NCBI GenBank assembly: GCA_015143295.1
Contig: CM026567.1
Span: 14,650,416-14,714,415, forward strand
Length of the DNA stretch: 64,000 bases
Source of the DNA: Tetracentron sinense
Lineage: Eukaryota; Streptophyta; Magnoliopsida; Trochodendrales; Trochodendraceae
Direction of reading: 5' to 3'
In this document: positions 35,776-47,490 of the stretch, piece after piece
Numbering within the stretch: position 1 is the first letter of the stretch
Layout: the number at the start of each line of letters is the position of its first letter
The notes under the pieces: generated by a model
Told to the model about the DNA's origin: nothing
What the model saw: the letters and a program-made list of their open reading frames with translations, nothing else
The model's database searches: none
Translations under genes and position numbers: made by a program

Positions 35776-37700
35776 TAATGCTAGATGTTAGTCTATAACT
35801 AAAAGTATAATCGTTAAAAAAATTAAAAAAAATTACGATTCTACTATTTATAGATTCGCTAATCGTAGACATCCTACTCTTTCCATTTCGACAAGTACTT
35901 GGGGTTTGGTTGGGCCCACCCCTAAAGATTTTCCTCTTTTGGCAAGATAGTGGGGGCGTATATGGCTTCCAATTGCCTTAGTTATATTGATGCATCCCTT
36001 TTCTATCATTTATCAAGTGTTAGTATTTGTCTTTGCGAGTTAATCAATGATGAGTAGATTTATTCCTTAAGAGAAGTTCTCTTCTAATTACTCGATCAGA
36101 ATATAATTCGATGCTTAGTTCTTGTGCTTTTAAGTCTTATATTTTGATATTATTCATTCAGAATTTATTATGTAAGAAAAATGATTGTCTGAATTTGTTT
36201 TATGTACTCCTACAATATACAACTACACCATGTGAGCTCTATGTAACGAGGCGTGAAAGACTTCTTCTGGTCAAGGTTAAGCTTAGCCTGGACCGTACTC
36301 TCGGCTGCACTTTAGCTTTCGCGACTGTCATTTGTTCTAGGATTCTCCCATGGTTGGTTTCCCAATTTTATAAATTTCTTATCTTGTCCTATATTGTTAA
36401 CAATTTGATTTTTTTCTTATTTCTAAATTAGATTTATTCGATAAAGTAGTTAATAACACCACTATGACTATCTGGGAATCACGATGCAGAATCACTGACT
36501 GCTGAAAAAGGACTATTAGTTCTCGGTTACGTCTTTCGATCAACGTCACTAATGGTATGGCTCACCCTTTTATTTTAATTTTCTTTTGTATCTTAATAAT
36601 CTATTTTTTTCACTAATGCTAGATGTTAGTCTATAACTTAAAGTATAATCGTTAAAAAAAGTAAAAAGAAAAATTAAGATTTTACTATTTTTAGACTCCC
36701 TAGTTGTCGACATCCTACTCTTTCCATTTCGACAAGTACTTGGGGTTTGGTGGGGCCCGCCCACGCCCAAAGTGTTTCTCCTTCTGGTAAGATAATGGGG
36801 GCGTATATTGCTAGATAGTTGGGGTGTATATGGCAAACAATTGCCTTAGTTATATTGATGAATCACTTTTCTATCATCTATCAAGTATTAGTATTTGTCT
36901 TTGCAAATTAATCAATAATGAGTAGATGTCTTCTTTAAGGGAAATTCTAACTAATTACTCAATCTGTATATAATTCTCTACTTAGTTCTTGTACTTTTAA
37001 GTCTTATATTTTTATATTATTCATTCAAATTTTGTGTAAGAAAACTGATTGTCTGAATTTGTTTTATGCACTCCTACATTATTCAACTACATCATGTGAG
37101 CTATATGGAATGAGGCGTGAACGACGACTTCTGCTCAAGGGCCATTAAATCTGGCATGGACCTTGCTCTCGGCTGCCCTTTAGCTTTCGGACTGTTATTT
37201 GCTCTAGGATTCTCCCATGGTAAGTTTTCCCATTTTTTTGAATTTCTCATCTTGTCCTAAATTGTTAATAATTTGATTTTTTTTCTTATTTCTCAATTAG
37301 ATTTATTTGGTAAAGTAGTTAATTACACAACTATAACTATCTAGAAATTACAAATCAGAATCAGTGACTTCTAAAAAGGACTATTAGTTTTAGGTTGCGG
37401 CTTTCAATTGATTTCACCAATTGTACGTCTCACCCTTTTATTTTATTTTTCTTTTGTATGTCAATAATCTAATTTGTCACTAATGCTAGATGTTAGTCTA
37501 TAACTAAAAGTATAATCGTTTAAAAAAAATAAATTTTTTTTAGGATTTTACTATTTATAAATTTGCTGGACGTAGACATCCCACTTTCTCCATTTCGACA
37601 AGTACTTGGGGTTTGGTAGGGCCCACCTCCAAAGTGTTGCTCCTTCTAGCAAGATAGTGGGGGGAGGGGGAGGGGGGAGGGGGGAGGGGGGAGGGGTGTA
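35776..37700 (+). repeat. Tandem array, part 3 (A-B, truncated end)
   Basis: After the end of the interrupted unit, unit starts are at 35895 (A), 36736 (B) and 37602 (cut short). The last unit stops about 100 bases in, after its G tract has grown to a run at 37659-37696. No SAC9 exon follows. Confidence 0.92.
37659..37696 (+). repeat. G-rich expansion with G-quadruplex potential
   Basis: Other units read 'gatagtgggggcgtatatgg'. Here the tract has become a run of G blocks of four to six bases separated by single A's. At least five such blocks follow one another, enough for a four-tier G-quadruplex. Confidence 0.85.
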
Positions 37701-38540
37701 TATGGCTAGATAATGCCTCAGCAAATTGTGCTCCCAATATGGCAACTCAAAAAATATACTCAGCTTTAAGTTAGAATATGACGGATCTCGGATTGGATTC
37801 AAATCTGTCGGATTTATAATGAGATTGGATTTGGATATAGCCAAATCCGGTCCGAATTTGACCCGTTGACAACCCTAAATACACAACCTAGTCAATTTTG
37901 AACTCTATCTGAGTTATATTGAATCCACGGTGTAAATAAGAGAAAAGTATGCCTCTTTCTCTTGGAAAATAGGAAAGGGTATGAAGCAAGGGTTTTGGTA
38001 GTGAACTATTGAAATGTCGACATTTTGTGCAAAACTTTGTATTTTTACAACTGTATTGAACCAAAATATCCCCCATAATATGTGCGATATTTTTGATATT
38101 TTGCAAAAGATTGTGATAAATATGCAAAAAACTATGAAAAGTATAACTACATCTGAAGGATTATTTCCCCCATTTGCGAAAAACTGAAATTTTGGCCGAA
38201 ATCACTTTTCATACGAAATTTAGAACCGTGCTTGTTACCAACATAAGTAATTTCTTACGTCTTTATGCATACTGAATTTTTTGAACCATTGATAAGTAGT
38301 CTTTATTGTTAGATTCTGTATCACTTGCTATTATATATGTTTCTTCTCCTCGTAAAAGATCTTAACTTAAAACAAAATGAATTGAATAAGAATGAAGTCC
38401 TTCAAGGGGAATCACAAATGGCCATACAGTTCCAGATCATTAGTGTTTCTAGCCACTCCTTGGAAAGCTTATGTTTGAAAGGAGTTTTTGGCCAATGGAT
38501 ATGGGGATATGAAAAATCACTATTTAAGATGGCAGAGATT
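37701..38540. other. Non-coding stretch
   Basis: No gene is recognised. At 37775-37880 there are 'gacggatctcggattgg' and 'ccaaatccggtccgaatttgaccc' words of a style common in plant transposons. The 83-aa ORF at 38325-38576 runs into the LINE tail and has no known domain. Confidence 0.4.
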
Positions 38541-40080
38541 TTTTTTTTTAATAGGCAAACGAGCTCATCATATTAATAATTGAAAAAAAGGAAACAAAGA
38601 TTCACAAAGAGTGAACAGGGCTATAGAGGGGGATTGCTATAAAGAGAGCAGAAAAGAAAAATCAAAGTTGGAGGCCATAAAGATAAGTAACCTCCCAAGT
38701 AAAACCAGGTAGAGGACCACAAATAAAAGTATAACTCTCATTAGATCGGGAATTTAATCTCTCGCCGCCCTGTTGCTACACCCCTAACCGAACCCATGCT
38801 CCCAGAATTCTGCATGCTCTCTTGGTCACTCTTCCCCTCGATAAAGAAGAGTTCTCAAAAATCCTCATGTTATGCTCTTTCTATATGGACCATGTGACCG
38901 CCCATAGGACAAGTGCCCAATAGTGTTCTAGTTGTGGACCCATTAAGCCCGGCTGCCAGCAAAATAGGAAACTCTGGAAGGAATAGGGAAAAACCCATGT
39001 AACTCCAAAATGAGTTTAAGAAGCTCCAGATGTTATATGCAAAAGGGCAGTGCAATCGCAAATGATTGACTGATTCCTCTGCTGTAAGGCACATCACACA
39101 TATGTTTATGAGATTCCAGCCTTACTTTGAAGCATAGTTGCAGGGAAGGCTCGCTTCCCAGGAACTTCGTTTCCCAGACTCGCTTTCTAGGACAGACTCG
39201 CTTCCTAGGAAGCTTGCTTCTTCGGATTGACTCGTTTCATAGGAAGCTCGCTTTCATCACATCCCATCTAGTAATCAAAGGAAGCTGTATGTGTGAAGTA
39301 ATGTCGTAGACCACAATCTATATCCTAGGGTGTAGACTCTAAGCAAGTATTGTTGGTTTGGAACGTAAGACACCTACTTTTTCACAAAAATTTCATATAA
39401 GATAAAATCAAAGGTATAACTACCCATAAATAACATAATGGTAATGAGAAGCTTGTAACTCATTTCTTGCTTCCCGTTTCTTAAGGTTTTTTTGAGTCTC
39501 ACTTCCTGCTTCTCGCTTTCGCTTTGTTTCTTGTTTTCGCTTCCTGCTCTGGTAATTATGTTTGAAGATGATCAATTGTCAAGATTTTGTCCAGAAAAGT
39601 AGTCCATAGAAAAATGATGCCTTGGATGGCATGCCTGCATGCCACACCACTTTACTAGGGAAAACTGAGTGAGAATAATCATTTCAAGCCCGCAAAAAGG
39701 AGCTAACAATAAACCGACCTTTATTATCCATAGACCACACTCGAGAATCCCTAGAATTGAGATTACGTTTTACTATCTCTAGTCTCCCCAACAGAGATAA
39801 ACAAACACACTTCCCAATCATGTAATGGTCTAATAAAACGTGGGGCCCAGACTGTGGTCCCGCCCCTCCTCTCAAAAAAGGAAGCCACCACCCCTTCCTG
39901 GTCTAGAGAAAGCAGTTGAAGCGAGTGGCTTGAGATAGAGGGGAAAATTCCATGGAACATTTTCTTCTTTAGCCAACAATTACATGTTCTGAATTCCTTC
40001 AGCATTCACTATTTGAACATGTCCAGATGTGCCAACATAAGCTTTCCCTTGCTATTTGAAAATATTCCACCACTGCCAAC
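38541..40080 (-). pseudogene. L1-type LINE remnant, minus strand
   Basis: A T run at 38541-38550, followed by 'aataggcaaacgagctcatc', is the reversed poly(A) end of a plant LINE. Reading leftwards, zf-RVT pieces appear: a DQLSRFCPEK-like stretch with 'aagatgatcaattgtcaag' at 39565-39590, and AEESVNHLRLHCPFAYNIWSF at 39035-39100. Upstream RT pieces appear at 39690-40005 (VWAPRFIRPLHDWEV). The same zf-RVT domain is found in the plus-strand LINE at 11645. Frames are broken. Confidence 0.8.
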
Positions 40081-41377
40081 AACTTGTCTTCTGGGGCTTC
40101 CCACTTGGATTCCTCTGTTGCTTCATCAAAATTGAGAGATGTATATTGGCACTTGTCTGTGACTTATGTATGTGAACAACGGATGTTGCATTGCCACATT
40201 TTTTAGACAACTTACTTTGATTCATTATTACCTTTATAAATAATAGAATACTCTGGTAAAAAATGATTGTTCCCTTTCTTTAATCTTTTGGTGATTCGTG
40301 TTTTTCTTTTTCAGTTTTCTTTAATATTTTATGGCTAGTCAAGAAGATATGTAAAAGAAAATTAGGCAAAAGAATTCCGAATTTCAACAATTGGCTGTTT
40401 GCACTGAGTGTTGTGCAAGTATCAGCTTGATCATTCATGTGATTTATTGCTACACAATATAACCATTTATATTCTTCAATTTGGTCAGTGCATTAAAAAA
40501 TTACCACAGGCCTCAAAATCGACTAGCAGCAGAACTAATCACACAAAAAGAGTCGCCCTCCATTCCACAGAAATCTTGAACTCTTGTGAATGCAAGAATC
40601 AACTCCCTAGTCTACTTCTCACAAAAAGAGTCTACCCCCATTTCACAGAAATCTTCAGCTCTTGTGACTGCAAGGATCACTGCCCTATTCTACATCTTCT
40701 CCATAGGTCCCAAGACCACCTTCTGAATGTCACCCCTCTTGCGAATCAGCCTACCCATCCTGGCTGGGCTGCCATTGCCTAAAGAGAGAAATTTAGGTTG
40801 ATTCTATGGTTGCTTCTTCTAATCTGCTCAACTACTGTCCTTTTACTACCTTGGAGAAGTGCACTCCAACCAAATTATTTAAAACTAATATCTAAAAACT
40901 TTTATCACTCTTTACCAATTACTAGTAATGAATACACCTTCAAAAACCTGCAATATTTATCTTGAAACATGCGATTGTTCCTTTTTAAAATAGGCTTCAA
41001 CAGAACACAAATGATATGATGCTCCGAAGAATTTGATAAAAAGCACTAGTAGACCACCTACATTACAATCCCTTCCAACACATTTCTTGAAAGCACCCAT
41101 TCAATTTCAAATAATGTAAAGGCATGGTATCAAGTTATGTATGCAATTTAAATGAATGTACAAATGTTCTATGTATTTCTGAGCCTCTTTGCAAAGATAC
41201 TTGTGCTCGTGAGAAATCTCCATTAATGGATAAGATGGTAAATGGTGAGGTATGGGGATTTTATTCCTCACCACCATCCAAGTGAAGGAAACCACTTTTG
41301 AAGGGGCCGACGTGGTTCACACTTTGTTTCAATTATTTATTAGATCTTTCTCTCATTTTCTTCTACAGATAGTTGAA

Positions 41378-41480
41378 GAAGCTGGTGGGAGTGAGTGGGA
41401 CTGTTACTTGCATGGATGGTGGAAGATTCTGTGTATTTGACAGATCTGTTCTGGTTTCAAATGGTCTGCTGCATGCTAAG
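41378..41480 (+). other. Exon-like segment, product unknown
   Basis: The frame 'KLVGVSGTVTCMDGG...' through 'VSNGLLHAK' is open. It is followed by gttagt, a plausible donor, at 41481. No clean acceptor in the same frame is seen: the nearest, ttctacag, leads into a stop. With the segment at 42664 it may be a relic of a host gene that I cannot name. Low certainty. Confidence 0.25.
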
Positions 41481-42366
41481 GTTAGTAACCCTTTCCTTTT
41501 CATGTACAAATTTGATAGGGATGTTTACATCACCTGGACACGGACACTTGTCTCAGTGTTGATAGGAAACAAATTCTGTGACTCAAGAAAAATTGAAAAC
41601 TTTATTATGCTATTGTATTTATAAAGTAATTTCCAGAAAAAAGCGTATTCATAAAGTATCTGACTTCATTTTTTTTCTTTGATCATTTACCATGACTTGT
41701 TGACTTCTTAAGTAGGCAACTCGGTTGGTTAGGGATATCTATTTGGGTCACATCTACATGTGTAATACTAGAGGTGATGATGGGATATTCTGGGTCAATG
41801 AGCCTGTGCATCGAGTCTTGTGTAGGATGGTGGTATATTATAATTTATAATGTAGTGACCTCACTGCTATTACTTTTTCTCTCATTATGTATAAAATTTT
41901 TCACAAAACCAATAGAAAAGTTTATCTGCTTTGATATTGAAAAAGTCATAATATATAGAAAAGGGGATTCGTTTTTTATAGAAGGGTAGTGACGTCCTCA
42001 CTCAAGTGAGGGTATGCTCGAGCTGGTATTGATCAATGTGTTGACCAAGGGATGTGGACCAATACAAGATTGTGTGTAGTATTTCAATTCCCTTGAGTTA
42101 TTCTCCTGAATAGAATTACTTTCCAAGTAAAACATGTATACAATACAAAGAATCAGAAAGGGAAGGCTAAATTACTTACTACTAGGTGTCTGACAATTTC
42201 TAGCACTGCAAATCTTTGAGTCTCCTTGCTACATGGTTTTTCCTTTACTTATGAAGACCCATAACTTTAATTTGTTAACTTTTAACACGTGTATTGTAAT
42301 ACCACTCAATATTGTGATTATCAAGAGTTGATTAAATCTTACAGACATTCTATTTGAGCCCGTTAT

Positions 42367-42397
<31 letters not shown>

Positions 42398-42663
42398 TTT
42401 CCCCTTGATGTCCTGTTTTCCCCAACTCGAAGTTCTGTGCTGATTATCGGTGAAACTTATTACAATACCACTGAATATTGCAACTTGAATAGATACAGTT
42501 GACCAAACCACAAAATATCAGATAATTGGAGGTGTAAATTCTGGGTAAAATTAGTGTATAAACCAGAAAAAAATAAAATAAAGAACGAAAAGCATTGGGA
42601 CCTACTTAGTTTGAAGTTTTGGTGTTACCCAAGCAGCTAATATTTGGATGCTTGTGAGATGCA

Positions 42664-42762
42664 GCTTTTGGAGAGAATAGGTCCTGCAAGAGAGAAGCTG
42701 AAGAACAATGGGATGGATTTCTCCCTTTGGTTTAAGCCAGAAAAATACATCACAGATTTTTG
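42664..42762 (+). other. Exon-like segment, product unknown
   Basis: After 'gagatgcag' the frame LLERIGPAREKLKNNGMDF continues as SLWFKPEKYITDF, then a stop at 42760. The composition is less AT-rich and protein-like. It may follow the segment ending at 41480 in phase. I do not recognise the family. Confidence 0.25.
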
Positions 42763-43827
42763 AACTGCCCATTAATGTTCTTTTTCTTTTGATCTCTGCT
42801 AGAAAATCTCTACTGCCAGCAGCTTTTGTTTATATACTTGTCTGTTGTGCCATAAATAATATTCTGTATCATTACCCAATAAATGACTGCTTTGGCTCCC
42901 AACTTAAAGTTATTTGTATTATGGTGTATGTATATATATATATATATCTAAATGCAAATGTCCTAGCTACTGTGCATATTTCACACATATATGTTAATTC
43001 CCGACGTATGGGCTGATCAAGAGCCCTTGGTTCACTACCCATGTCCGTTGCAACTAAAACTGGAAAGAGACTGAGTTTCACCCACTAGATCTTGTTATAA
43101 TGCAATCTCTTCAATCATATGATTTGAACAGAGGATTTTGCTCTCCATTTTCTATCTGAAACCAAAGGCACTAAGTATGATAAGGGAAACACTCAAACTG
43201 TGAAACTGATATTGAGAATTTGAATACAGAACTTTATTTCTCACAGATTTAGCTGGGAAATCAGGAGTTATAACTAAAAGTTAAATCCATTGCTCTCTTG
43301 GCTTGGCTTTCAACTTCCTTTTGTGTTCTTATGATTGTTTGAACAACCTTGTATATAGCTGTTAGCAGTTAAGAAACCTTTACCATGTAGTATAAAGAAT
43401 CCATCAAATGAAGTAAACTCAGTTGAGTTCCATTCCAACAGTGAGTTCTTTCATGTGATTTATATGTACCAAATAAACCTTATTGGCATCACTTCAATTC
43501 ACTGAAAGCCACAATTAGAGAGCTCCTTGAAAATGTTGTCTATAAATATCATATCCCAATCCACAAGAACCAAACACTCATATGTGTGTGTTGCTAATGT
43601 TCACTATGTTAGTAAACTTGGTAACACCAAGACATTTTCTCTTATATTAATTATTAAATTTACTAAAGTTGAGGATAGTTTAGTCTTTTCATACGAAACT
43701 AGTCAGTAAATACATGAAAGAAGTAAGTTTGACTTCTCTTATATTTCTTCTCTATTTCAATTAATAATTTTTCCTTATGAAAACACTAAACTACCCTTAT
43801 ATATAATAAAATGTTTTTCAGTATATT

Positions 43828-44880
43828 ATAATGAACAAAAAAAGACTAGTGAATGTAACTAGAGCTCTTCTCCTAGGTGCCAATGTTATATTTCCAAAAT
43901 TCTTCTGGTTTAAAGTTGTTTTAACTGATTTTTTCTTTATTAATGGTAGGTCATCTAGTGTTTTAAACTTTCAATCTACATATCATGTCCCGAAGTCAAA
44001 CCGGCCTCTATTTTTTGTTTCTCAAAACAATCATTGAGTGATTGTGCTATGTTTATGTCTTGGAGGCAAGCAGGACTGAGACTCCAAAGCTCTCAAATTT
44101 ATTTTCTTGGATATCTTACTTCTCAAAAAGGATACAAGTGTTATCATCCTCCTACCAATTTGTTTCTATGAATGTCACTTTTTTTTTTTTGATCTGTTCG
44201 CAGCTTCTACTCAAAGGGTAGTTCTGGCTCTCTTCAGGGGGAGATTGAGAGTAAAGATGTCTGAAACTGCTCTTCCTTTTCTGTTATCTGTTACCCAGTC
44301 TTTGAAAACTTTTCGATAGTTTTACTACTACATGAGCAAATGTGCCGGCAGACCTACAGAGCTTAAATTCTATGAAATAAGACATAAATTCTAATTACTC
44401 TCTAAAAGGGAAGATGTACTCAATATCCAATTGCTCATTTTGTTTTTATAAAGTATTTTCCCTATCTTACAAGTCTTTTGTTACCTTGTTATCCTCTCTT
44501 TCTAGTTTTAAAAGCTTTAAAAGAACAAAAATGGGGGGAAGCAATGACCAAAGCGATGAAGGTTTTGAAAAAAAATGCTACATGGAAACTAGTCGATCTT
44601 CTTAAAGAAAAGAAATATGTGAGAAGTGGATGTATACTGTGAAGTACAAGGCCGATGGAGAGATACAAGGCGAGACTGATTGCTAAAGGTTTTACTCAAA
44701 ACTATGGAATTATCAGGAGATTTTCGCACTAGTGACAGAGATGAATTCTATAAGAGTAATTATATCTTTAACTGCAAATCAATCTTAGCCCTTGTACCAG
44801 TTGGATGCAAAGAATATTTTTTTTCTCTTATGGAGAACTAAAAAGGAAGAAGTCATGCACTTGCACCAATTAGAGCTTCT
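43828..44880 (+). pseudogene. Ty1/copia pol remnant (integrase end, RT start)
   Basis: Broken frames match copia pol. An integrase core piece, FINGRSSSVLNFQSTYHV, is near 43935-43990. The stretch FLGYLTSQKGYKCYHPPT is near 44105-44160. The start of reverse transcriptase is near 44550-44830 (AMTKAMKVLKKNATWKLVDL, VKYKADGEIQ, and in another frame a QLDAKN piece near 44800). Several frameshifts are present. Confidence 0.8.
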
Positions 44881-45948
44881 CGCGGACGGATCTTGTCTCT
44901 GTGCATGCCCCTAGGTCTACATTAGGGCATCCCCAAATGGATGCCTAGAGCACAATCCCCTAGCAAAGTCCTTTGAAATGATAAGCATCTGCTAAAATAT
45001 TATGATTTAACTTTTGAGGCATGCTAGCCCTATATTTCTAAACAATGAGATAGTTGGTTAAAGAAAGAACAGGTGTTGCGTTGCTTTTTGGCTGAGAGTA
45101 AAGAATGCCTGTTAGCATGCCTCTAAAATTTTAGTGAACAATGCTCCATATTTCAAAAGGTATTCATTTTTTAAGACTTGCCCCCAGCCCTATCTGGCAC
45201 ACCCCGATCATTGTAGCTCGTGGCTATCAATCTTTAAACTGAGTTATATCTCCTAGTAGATGTGGGGTGCACCTTCGAGGTCTTTGTATATATATATATA
45301 TTGGAACGAGGGTATCTGGGCCTCTTAGAGCACCCACTAAGTCCCTCGGGCGTGCAGATCCCCTTAAATACACATTGCGAGTGCATGATTGTGGTATTGA
45401 AGAATCATTAATTGGTTCCTAGAAATGGAAGTCTTCACCCGAACCTCGAATCGTCGATTTTTGAAAATCATAACAAGACCAGGACGACTATTCCTATTGA
45501 TTGATCAGTCTCTCCCCGAATCACGGATCAGTGACTCTCAAGGAACTCGGTAGCAAGGTTTTAGAGAATCGGAGCAGGCACCAACAAAGAATAGGTTGAA
45601 TGAACCTGCGCGGCGGGTCGCCTTTTTAATTCTATAGATAGAAGAAACTATTAGTTAGGCCGACTACTCTACTCACCTTTCCATACTTTGTATCTGGAGT
45701 GCTTCACTTAATATCCTATGCAGTATTGGGCTTCAAGGTCGACTCAACTTCCCGAGCTCGCCCGATCACTCAAAGCTGCTTGCTTCGCCAGTTCACTACC
45801 ACCCCTCAAGTCGGGAGGGAGGTGCTTTTTTCGGGTTTGGTTTGAGAAAAAGGTTTCGAGTGGGATTTTGTTTTACATAACTATTTTCTTCTTCTTCTTA
45901 GTCGTATTATCTGCTATCAAATGGTCTTCTTACCCCGTGGAGAAGGTG
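44881..45948. other. Stretch without recognised gene
   Basis: Denser in GC than its surroundings at 45330-45850. The start of the 141-aa ORF at 45718 (MQYWASRSTQLPELARSL...) has no known domain and a hydrophobic run near residue 50-65, ahead of the gag at 45952. It may be the leader or LTR of that gag element. An organellar origin was considered but cannot be shown. Confidence 0.35.
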
Positions 45949-45951
45949 ATT

Positions 45952-46868
45952 ATGGCTGAAGCGACTAGAGGACAAGAGGCTAAATGCATGGAGGAGTCCA
46001 TCAAGCACCTCCCTGACAGTTTGAACAAACAAGCCGAGGCTCTCAATGAACTTATGCTATTGGTAACAACTATGAATCTTAAGTATGAACAGTTGGTCGA
46101 CAAAATATCCTCACCAATGAGCAATGCTCATAAAGAAACATAATGTCATTCACACGACACTATGGGATCTTCTAATGGACCAGTGCAGGCTCGATTTGCT
46201 AAAGGTGAATTTCCAAAGTTCTATGGGGACGAACCAACAGGGTGGGTATTCCATTGTGAGAGATTTTTTGAATTTAACAGGCATCGGATTACCTCTGGTG
46301 CACGCCCGAGGCCCAGTGCAGCATTTGGTGCTAAAAAAGGGGAGAAGTCATTTTATTTTCTCCCCTGTTTTTTGACTTCTCCCAGTTGATATTTCTCTCC
46401 CTTTTTATCCATCATGGCACATGATGAATGGATGCCTGAGACCCAGCCTCGAGCGTGCACCAGAGGTAATCTGTTGCCAATTTAACAATACTGAAGAAGC
46501 TTATAAGGTACAACTATCTTCTATATATCTAGAAAATAAAGCTATACAATGCTTTTTTCAGTGGTGCGAAAAAAGCAAAGGGTCAGCCATTATGCTCTCT
46601 GTTTGGACAGACCATGTATGAGGATTCAAAGGGTGAGTTGACAAAGCTTAGGCAAATCAGTACAGGAAAATTTCGAAGAGCTAGCCAGCAGAACGAACGA
46701 CCTGCCAAAAGAATTATTTGTAAGTTGTTTTATAAGTGGGTTATATTAAGGAAGGTGAAACAAAGCAAGAATAAAATTCAAATTCACAAGAAATCTGGAA
46801 GTGATTTGCAGCAACAATCAAGCCGAGAATCATGCCTTGTAACTTATGCATTTGTTGTATTTAAGTAA
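45952..46868 (+). pseudogene. Second gypsy gag remnant, split by a MITE
   Basis: Starts MAEATRGQEAKCMEE with a helical region up to a stop at 46141. It goes on in another frame with ARFAKGEFPKFYGDEPTGWV and ERFFEFN (46190-46280), is cut by a MITE at 46287-46471, and resumes with YKVQLSSIYLENKAIQCFF. Near 46660-46730 a shifted frame reads FEELASRTNDLPKELF. This is gag of a gypsy class different from the 25248 copy. No pol follows. Confidence 0.8.
46287..46471. mobile_element. MITE of 185 bp inside gag
   Basis: The ends are inverted over about 26 bases (GATTACCTCTGGTGCACGC, then a one-base mismatch, then CGAGGC). It lies between two halves of one gag domain. The middle, 'ggggagaagtcat' with 'ttttgacttctccc', resembles the middle of the segment duplicated in the P450 intron. 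A target duplication was not made out. Confidence 0.8.
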
Positions 46869-46879
46869 ATAAATTCTGT

Positions 46880-47490
46880 AACCGATGTACATGTCAGTTT
46901 TGATAGCTGTATATTTCCTTAGATAGATTTGTAAGGTCTATATAAAAAACATCCGAAGGATCAATACAAAAGTGTGTTGAAATTTCCATTGTGAGCTCTT
47001 GAAATATTTACTCTTCTATATGGTATCAGAAGACCATCTCTCCAACGAGAATTTGATCCTCATTTCACCAATGTCTTCCGCAAATCAGCCTATCTCTTCC
47101 TCAAAAATTCCTCTTGTTGTTTTTAACATCACAGCTGATCAATGAGAAACTCACCCTCATCTTTTCCCCAATGGCGAGCTCAATTTGAGGCACTCCTAAT
47201 TGGCTATGATCTAATGGATTATGTCAATGGAGAATCGCAATACCCCCCTTCTGATGGAACCCCACAGTCTATAGCCAAGAAAAACCACTGGGTTAGGCAA
47301 GATAAGGTAATTCTTAGTGCTATTCTTGCATCTACTTCACCAACAATCACGTCCCTCATTGTCACAGCCAAAACCTCGTATGAGGCATGGAAAAAATTAT
47401 CAACTATGTATACAAGCAAATCGCGTACAAGGGCAATGCAACTCAAGGAAGAACTGACCTTGATTTAGTATGGAACTCGACCAATCCCAG
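46880..47490 (+). pseudogene. Ty1/copia 5' end and gag fragment
   Basis: A U5-like end at 46880-47020 is followed by 'tggtatcagaagacc' near 47023, a primer-binding-like site. Gag follows at 47142-47468: FPQWRAQFEALLIGYDLMDYV, HWVRQDKVILSAILAS and SYEAWKKLSTMYTSKSRTRA, as in copia gag proteins. The frame ends at a TAG at 47466, 22 bases before a minus-strand LTR cuts in at 47491. Its downstream half is not in the right flank. Confidence 0.85.

Larger units (their letters stand above)
40081..43827. other. Long stretch with no recognised gene; weak exon-like signals
   Basis: No family is recognised. A tandem pair of roughly 71-bp repeats is at 40545-40680. Two exon-like segments stand out. The first ends HAK|gttagt at 41480 (frame with GTVTCMDGGRFCVFDRSVL). 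The second starts after gatgcag at 42664 (LLERIGPAREKLKNNGMDF). They could be spliced in frame. Microsatellites: (AT)n at 42366-42392 and (TA)n at 42931-42946. A hairpin 'cctcactcaagtgagg' lies at 41996-42011. The rest is AT-rich. Confidence 0.4.

Noticed and set aside
20200..36431. Repeated 80-130 aa ORFs (…TPCELYVTRRERRLLVKVK…) as a gene family
   Set aside because: Open only in some type A units; type B units and unit 1 stop early. No start, domain or known relative.
45330..45850. Organelle DNA inserted in the nucleus
   Set aside because: Composition differs from the surroundings, but no organellar gene could be recognised.
37888..46000. Search for the missing C-terminal SAC9 exons after the array
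   Set aside because: No segment with the expected SAC9 C-terminal phrases was found in any frame that I read.
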